NCBI GenBank assembly: GCA_031273405.1
Contig: JAISRW010000080.1
Span: forward strand, 1-8,377
Direction: 5' to 3'
Length of the DNA stretch: 8,377 bases
DNA from: Treponema sp.
Lineage (GTDB): Bacteria > Spirochaetota > Spirochaetia > Treponematales > Breznakiellaceae
Part shown: piece by piece, positions 5,822 to 8,377 of the stretch
Numbering within the stretch: the first letter of the stretch is position 1
How the letters are laid out: each line of letters opens with the position of its first letter
Position numbers and translations under genes: made by a program
Notes under the pieces: generated by a model
Told to the model about the DNA's origin: nothing
Seen by the model: the letters and a program-made list of their open reading frames with translations, nothing else
The model's database searches: none

Positions 5822-6404
5822 TCGTCAAGTTCTTTCGTTGTATTTCGACGGCGAGCTTCCTTCCCCGTGGAAGGAAAAGCTGGAAACCCACCTGGAAATC
5901 TGCGCCGACTGCCGGAATCGGCTGGAAAAATACCGGGCCTTCTCCTCCGCCCCCGGCACAATCGGGGAAGACGCCCTAGAGGCGGCAAAGGAAAGGGTCT
6001 GGCTCAGGCTTGCCGCCCGGTCGGCGCTAAAACCGGCGGCGGGAAAAAGCTTCTCCCCCGGGAGGGGGCTTTGGAACCGGAGGGTTACCCTGCCCCTTCC
6101 GGCGGCGGCGGCGGTTTTCGTCATCATCGCCTTTTTCGCAATCCTGGCTCTTAGACCCCAGGGGGCCGTCATGATCTCCGATCTGCCGCCGGCGGCCGCG
6201 GCTATAGATATGGATGTTCACGGCATCGCCCCCGTCTCGGATATGAACGGGGTGCTCCAATACCTCTCCAACCAGGACACCGCGGATTTTGTGATCATAC
6301 GGCTTCCCGAAAGCCGGAGCTTCTCCAGTTTCGGAGAGCCGACCTTTCTTAAAGCCGCCGATTATTCGGGCAATTCCTCTTCAGGGAGAACTCCGCCGCG
6401 ATGA
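5811..6404 (+). CDS. Membrane anti-sigma factor with zinc-binding (ZAS/zf-HC2) N-terminus
   Basis: This is the likely antagonist of the upstream sigma factor. The cytoplasmic N-terminus carries the anti-sigma zinc motif H27-x3-C31-x2-C34 (THLEICADC), with a further Cys at residue 2. Residues 35-92 are a linker, residues about 93-114 (TLPLPAAAAVFVIIAFFAIL) are a single membrane helix, and the remaining 80 or so residues are predicted outside the inner membrane, where they could sense an envelope signal. At 197 residues it is typical in size. GGAGG lies 9 nt before the ATG. The gene overlaps the sigma gene by 11 nt and the next gene by 4 nt (ATGA). The outer domain is not one I recognise. Release of the sigma factor by proteolysis or by a zinc or redox change is plausible but not shown. 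Confidence 0.85.
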   Translation: MCPDRQVLSLYFDGELPSPWKEKLETHLEICADCRNRLEKYRAFSSAPGTIGEDALEAAKERVWLRLAARSALKPAAGKSFSPGRGLWNRRVTLPLPAAAAVFVIIAFFAILALRPQGAVMISDLPPAAAAIDMDVHGIAPVSDMNGVLQYLSNQDTADFVIIRLPESRSFSSFGEPTFLKAADYSGNSSSGRTPPR

Positions 6405-6907
6405 TTATCCGCCGCCGCTTAGCCTTTTTCGGAAGCATTTTTTTTCTGGCCGCCTGGACCGCCTATGCCCAGGAACCTTCCCTGGAAGAACTCCTGCCGG
6501 GACTCAAGGACGAGGCTATGATCGTGGATATCGTAGCCAGGGTTGTGGAACAGAACCAGCAGGTGGTGTGGAATTCAAAAAATTCCAAGGTAACTATCCC
6601 CGGGAGGCCGGTGGGGCTCAAACTGGTAGGAACCAACATTGTGGTGGCCGTCCAGTTTATCCCCTACATCCGCCGGAACGGGCACAATATCCTGGTAGCC
6701 CAGGGGCAGATATGGATGAACATCCCCAACGAGGGAATCCGCTATCATACGACCATGCAAACCATCCCCCTGGAATTCGGGGAAGAGATTTTTTTCTTCC
6801 CCCTGGGATCGGTAGAGAACCAGGACGATGCCCGGATAGAAGTAACGCTGATCCTTCATCCTTATACGGAAGGATCTCTCCATACTGAAGAGACTCCCCA
6901 GGAATAA
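6401..6907 (+). CDS. Secreted protein of unknown function
   Basis: I do not recognise the family. The 168-residue product has a clear signal peptide: a basic MIIRRR start, a hydrophobic core (about 7-19) and an AYA-Q cleavage site after residue 23. The mature part has no Cys, starts with an acidic helical segment (EPSLEELLPG) and then looks rich in beta strands, for example VGLKLVGTNIVVAVQFIPYI (71-90) and ARIEVTLILHPYTEG (144-158). It is therefore probably periplasmic, or attached to a partner. The start codon overlaps the anti-sigma stop as ATGA, so translation is coupled; GGGAG lies too far upstream to be a strong ribosome site. Its position between an anti-sigma factor and a lipoprotein gene suggests a role in the same envelope function. 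Confidence 0.75.
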   Translation: MIIRRRLAFFGSIFFLAAWTAYAQEPSLEELLPGLKDEAMIVDIVARVVEQNQQVVWNSKNSKVTIPGRPVGLKLVGTNIVVAVQFIPYIRRNGHNILVAQGQIWMNIPNEGIRYHTTMQTIPLEFGEEIFFFPLGSVENQDDARIEVTLILHPYTEGSLHTEETPQE

Positions 6908-6916
6908 ACCGGCTCC

Positions 6917-8377
6917 ATGAGAAATCCCGTCTTCAAAGGCCTTATTCCCCTCCTATTCGCGCTTTGTTCCCTTGTTCTCGGCGGCTGCGGCGAAAAGCCC
7001 CCGGTGATCGATTCCATAGAGCCCCGGATAGGCCGCATGGGGGATATAATCAATATCTACGGGGAGAATTTCGGGACCCGCCAGGAGGAATCTTACGTTA
7101 CCATAGCGGGGACTCCTCCGACCAGTTCGTCCTACGTCCTCTGGCAGGACGATCGTATTTCCGTAAAGGTTCCCGAATTCGGGGACGCCGGGCTCGTGTA
7201 TGTCCACAAAAGAAAGCAAAAAAGCAACCCCGTCTTGTTTTCCAACCGGGCGGTAATGCCTGAGCTGGTACAAGGCTCCGACACGGGGATTAACCCCCAG
7301 GTGGCCAAGGTGGAACCCGCTTCCGGCTCCATAGGCTCCCTCATCACCGTTCTGGGCAGCAACTTCGGCTCCTCCGGGGAAAACAGCGCGGTAGCTTTTG
7401 CCTGGGAAGCCGAGTCCTCGGCGCCGGCTGACATTCAGCCTTCCGAGGCGGTGGTGATTCCCGAGCCTGAGTTGGATTATGAGTTCTGGAGCGAGCGGGA
7501 AATAAGGGTGCGGGTTCCCGACGGGGCGGTGAGCGGGAATCTGGAGGTAAGAACCCTCAGGGGGAATTCGCGGCCTGTGTTTTTTGAGATCACCGGGAAA
7601 CCGGGGACCAAAACATTGAAGGACAAACGAAGCTATACCCTTTCGTATACCGTGGATATAAAGGTCGAGGATGCCGCCCCGCCCAACAGCCTCTACCTGT
7701 GGCTGCCCATCCCTGCGCGTTCGGCTTCCCAGCGGAACCTGCGGCTCCTGAACCGCAGCGCCGAGCCTTTTGTGGAAAACTACCGGGGGACTTCGCTGTA
7801 CCAGTTTATCGATCTTGTCTCAGGAAACCGCCGGAGCGTCACCCTGTCTTTTGTGACCGAGGTATACGCGGTGGAAACCGGCGTACGAGCCCAGAGCATC
7901 AAGACAGCCGGCGATTCCCCCATAGCCGCCCTGTATACCCAGCCCTCGGCCCTGATTCCTTCGGATTCGAGCCTTGTCAAGACCAGGGCGGCGGCTATAA
8001 CCGGCAGGGAACGGAACCCCTATGCCAAGGCTCGGCTGATCTACGACTGGCTTGTCGCCCAGGGGGGCATCCAGGCGGCGGCCCTGAGCGGCGGCGCGGC
8101 CGAAGCCCTGGAGGAGAAGAGGGCCGACAGTTACCGGGCCAGCCTCCTCTTTTGCGCCCTTGCCCGGGCCGCCGGGGTGCCGGCCCTTCCCGTCTCCGGG
8201 GTGCTGGTTAACCGCCTCCAGGAAACAAGCCGCCATTACTGGGCCGAATTCTGGATCGAAGGCTTCGGCTGGATTCCCCTGGACCCCGCCCTGGGCGCCG
8301 GGGCGGCGCCTGAGAATTTCAACCTCCGCCCCGACCACGGCGCCTATTATTTCGGCAGCCTGGACAATAACCGCATA
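6917..8377 (+). CDS. Lipoprotein with two IPT/TIG domains and a transglutaminase-like domain (3' end missing)
   Basis: The reading frame opens at ATG 6917 and is still open at the window end (487 codons). A lipoprotein signal ends at LVLGGC with Cys24, so the protein should be anchored in a membrane. Residues about 28-111 and 126-225 are two IPT/TIG immunoglobulin-like domains, each opening with a Pro-x-(Ser/Gly)-x3-G turn (IEPRIGRMGDIINIYGENFG; VEPASGSIGSLITVLGSNFG). Residues 238-320 form a beta-rich segment, and about 345-460 a transglutaminase-like core with LARAAGVPA (415-423), His440 in HYWAEFW and Asp456 in GWIPLDP. The usual catalytic Cys position, 12 residues before the Arg of RAAG, is Ser405 (ADSYRAS); a nearby Cys413 is inside the helix. 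The gene starts 9 nt after the secreted-protein gene. It may act on, or only bind, periplasmic protein or peptidoglycan peptides; activity is doubtful. Confidence 0.85.
   Translation, partial: MRNPVFKGLIPLLFALCSLVLGGCGEKPPVIDSIEPRIGRMGDIINIYGENFGTRQEESYVTIAGTPPTSSSYVLWQDDRISVKVPEFGDAGLVYVHKRKQKSNPVLFSNRAVMPELVQGSDTGINPQVAKVEPASGSIGSLITVLGSNFGSSGENSAVAFAWEAESSAPADIQPSEAVVIPEPELDYEFWSEREIRVRVPDGAVSGNLEVRTLRGNSRPVFFEITGKPGTKTLKDKRSYTLSYTVDIKVEDAAPPNSLYLWLPIPARSASQRNLRLLNRSAEPFVENYRGTSLYQFIDLVSGNRRSVTLSFVTEVYAVETGVRAQSIKTAGDSPIAALYTQPSALIPSDSSLVKTRAAAITGRERNPYAKARLIYDWLVAQGGIQAAALSGGAAEALEEKRADSYRASLLFCALARAAGVPALPVSGVLVNRLQETSRHYWAEFWIEGFGWIPLDPALGAGAAPENFNLRPDHGAYYFGSLDNNRI

Noticed and set aside
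7699..8211. Plus-strand 170-codon frame and the minus-strand frame at 7820-8338
   Set aside because: Both lie inside the lipoprotein gene, whose own frame has domain matches and runs open to the window end.

Overview
The window looks like chromosomal DNA from a spirochaete of the Treponema lineage, probably a gut or environmental relative. The basis is gene order: murB divergent from cysS, followed by an ECF sigma factor and a membrane protein. From memory this matches the T. pallidum murB-cysS-sigma-24 neighbourhood, but I could not check it. The coding DNA is GC-rich, unlike T. pallidum, and the non-coding stretches carry short palindromic repeats of the kind I associate with termite-gut treponemes. 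The genus assignment is an inference.

Layout. (1) 1-106, minus: the N-terminus of a probable transposase that runs off the left edge. (2) 338-1717, minus: a complete methanol:corrinoid methyltransferase (MtaB type) with all three zinc ligands. No corrinoid protein or MtaA partner is visible. (3) About 1718-2750: one kilobase of repeat-rich, mostly non-coding DNA. It holds CGAACC/GGTTCG palindromes, two inverted copies of a 38-bp repeat, a 45-bp imperfect palindrome, and an AT-rich island with one small unrecognised ORF (2184-2405, minus). (4) 2751-3764, minus: murB. (5) 3798-5222, plus: cysS, divergent from murB across only 33 bp, with candidate promoters that overlap the neighbouring genes. 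(6) 5255-8377, plus: a tightly packed set of an ECF sigma factor, a zinc-binding membrane anti-sigma factor (11-nt overlap), a secreted protein of unknown function (4-nt overlap), and a lipoprotein with two IPT/TIG domains and a transglutaminase-like domain (9-nt gap, cut by the window end).

How the genes fit together. murB (peptidoglycan precursor synthesis) and cysS (cysteinyl-tRNA formation) are housekeeping genes. The four genes after cysS look like one envelope-linked regulatory unit: a cytoplasmic sigma factor held by a membrane anti-sigma, co-encoded with two exported proteins. The most interesting point is that the transglutaminase-like domain keeps its His and Asp but appears to have Ser where the catalytic Cys should be. 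The left third (transposase, lone mtaB, repeats, AT-rich island) reads as accessory or rearranged DNA next to a conserved core block.
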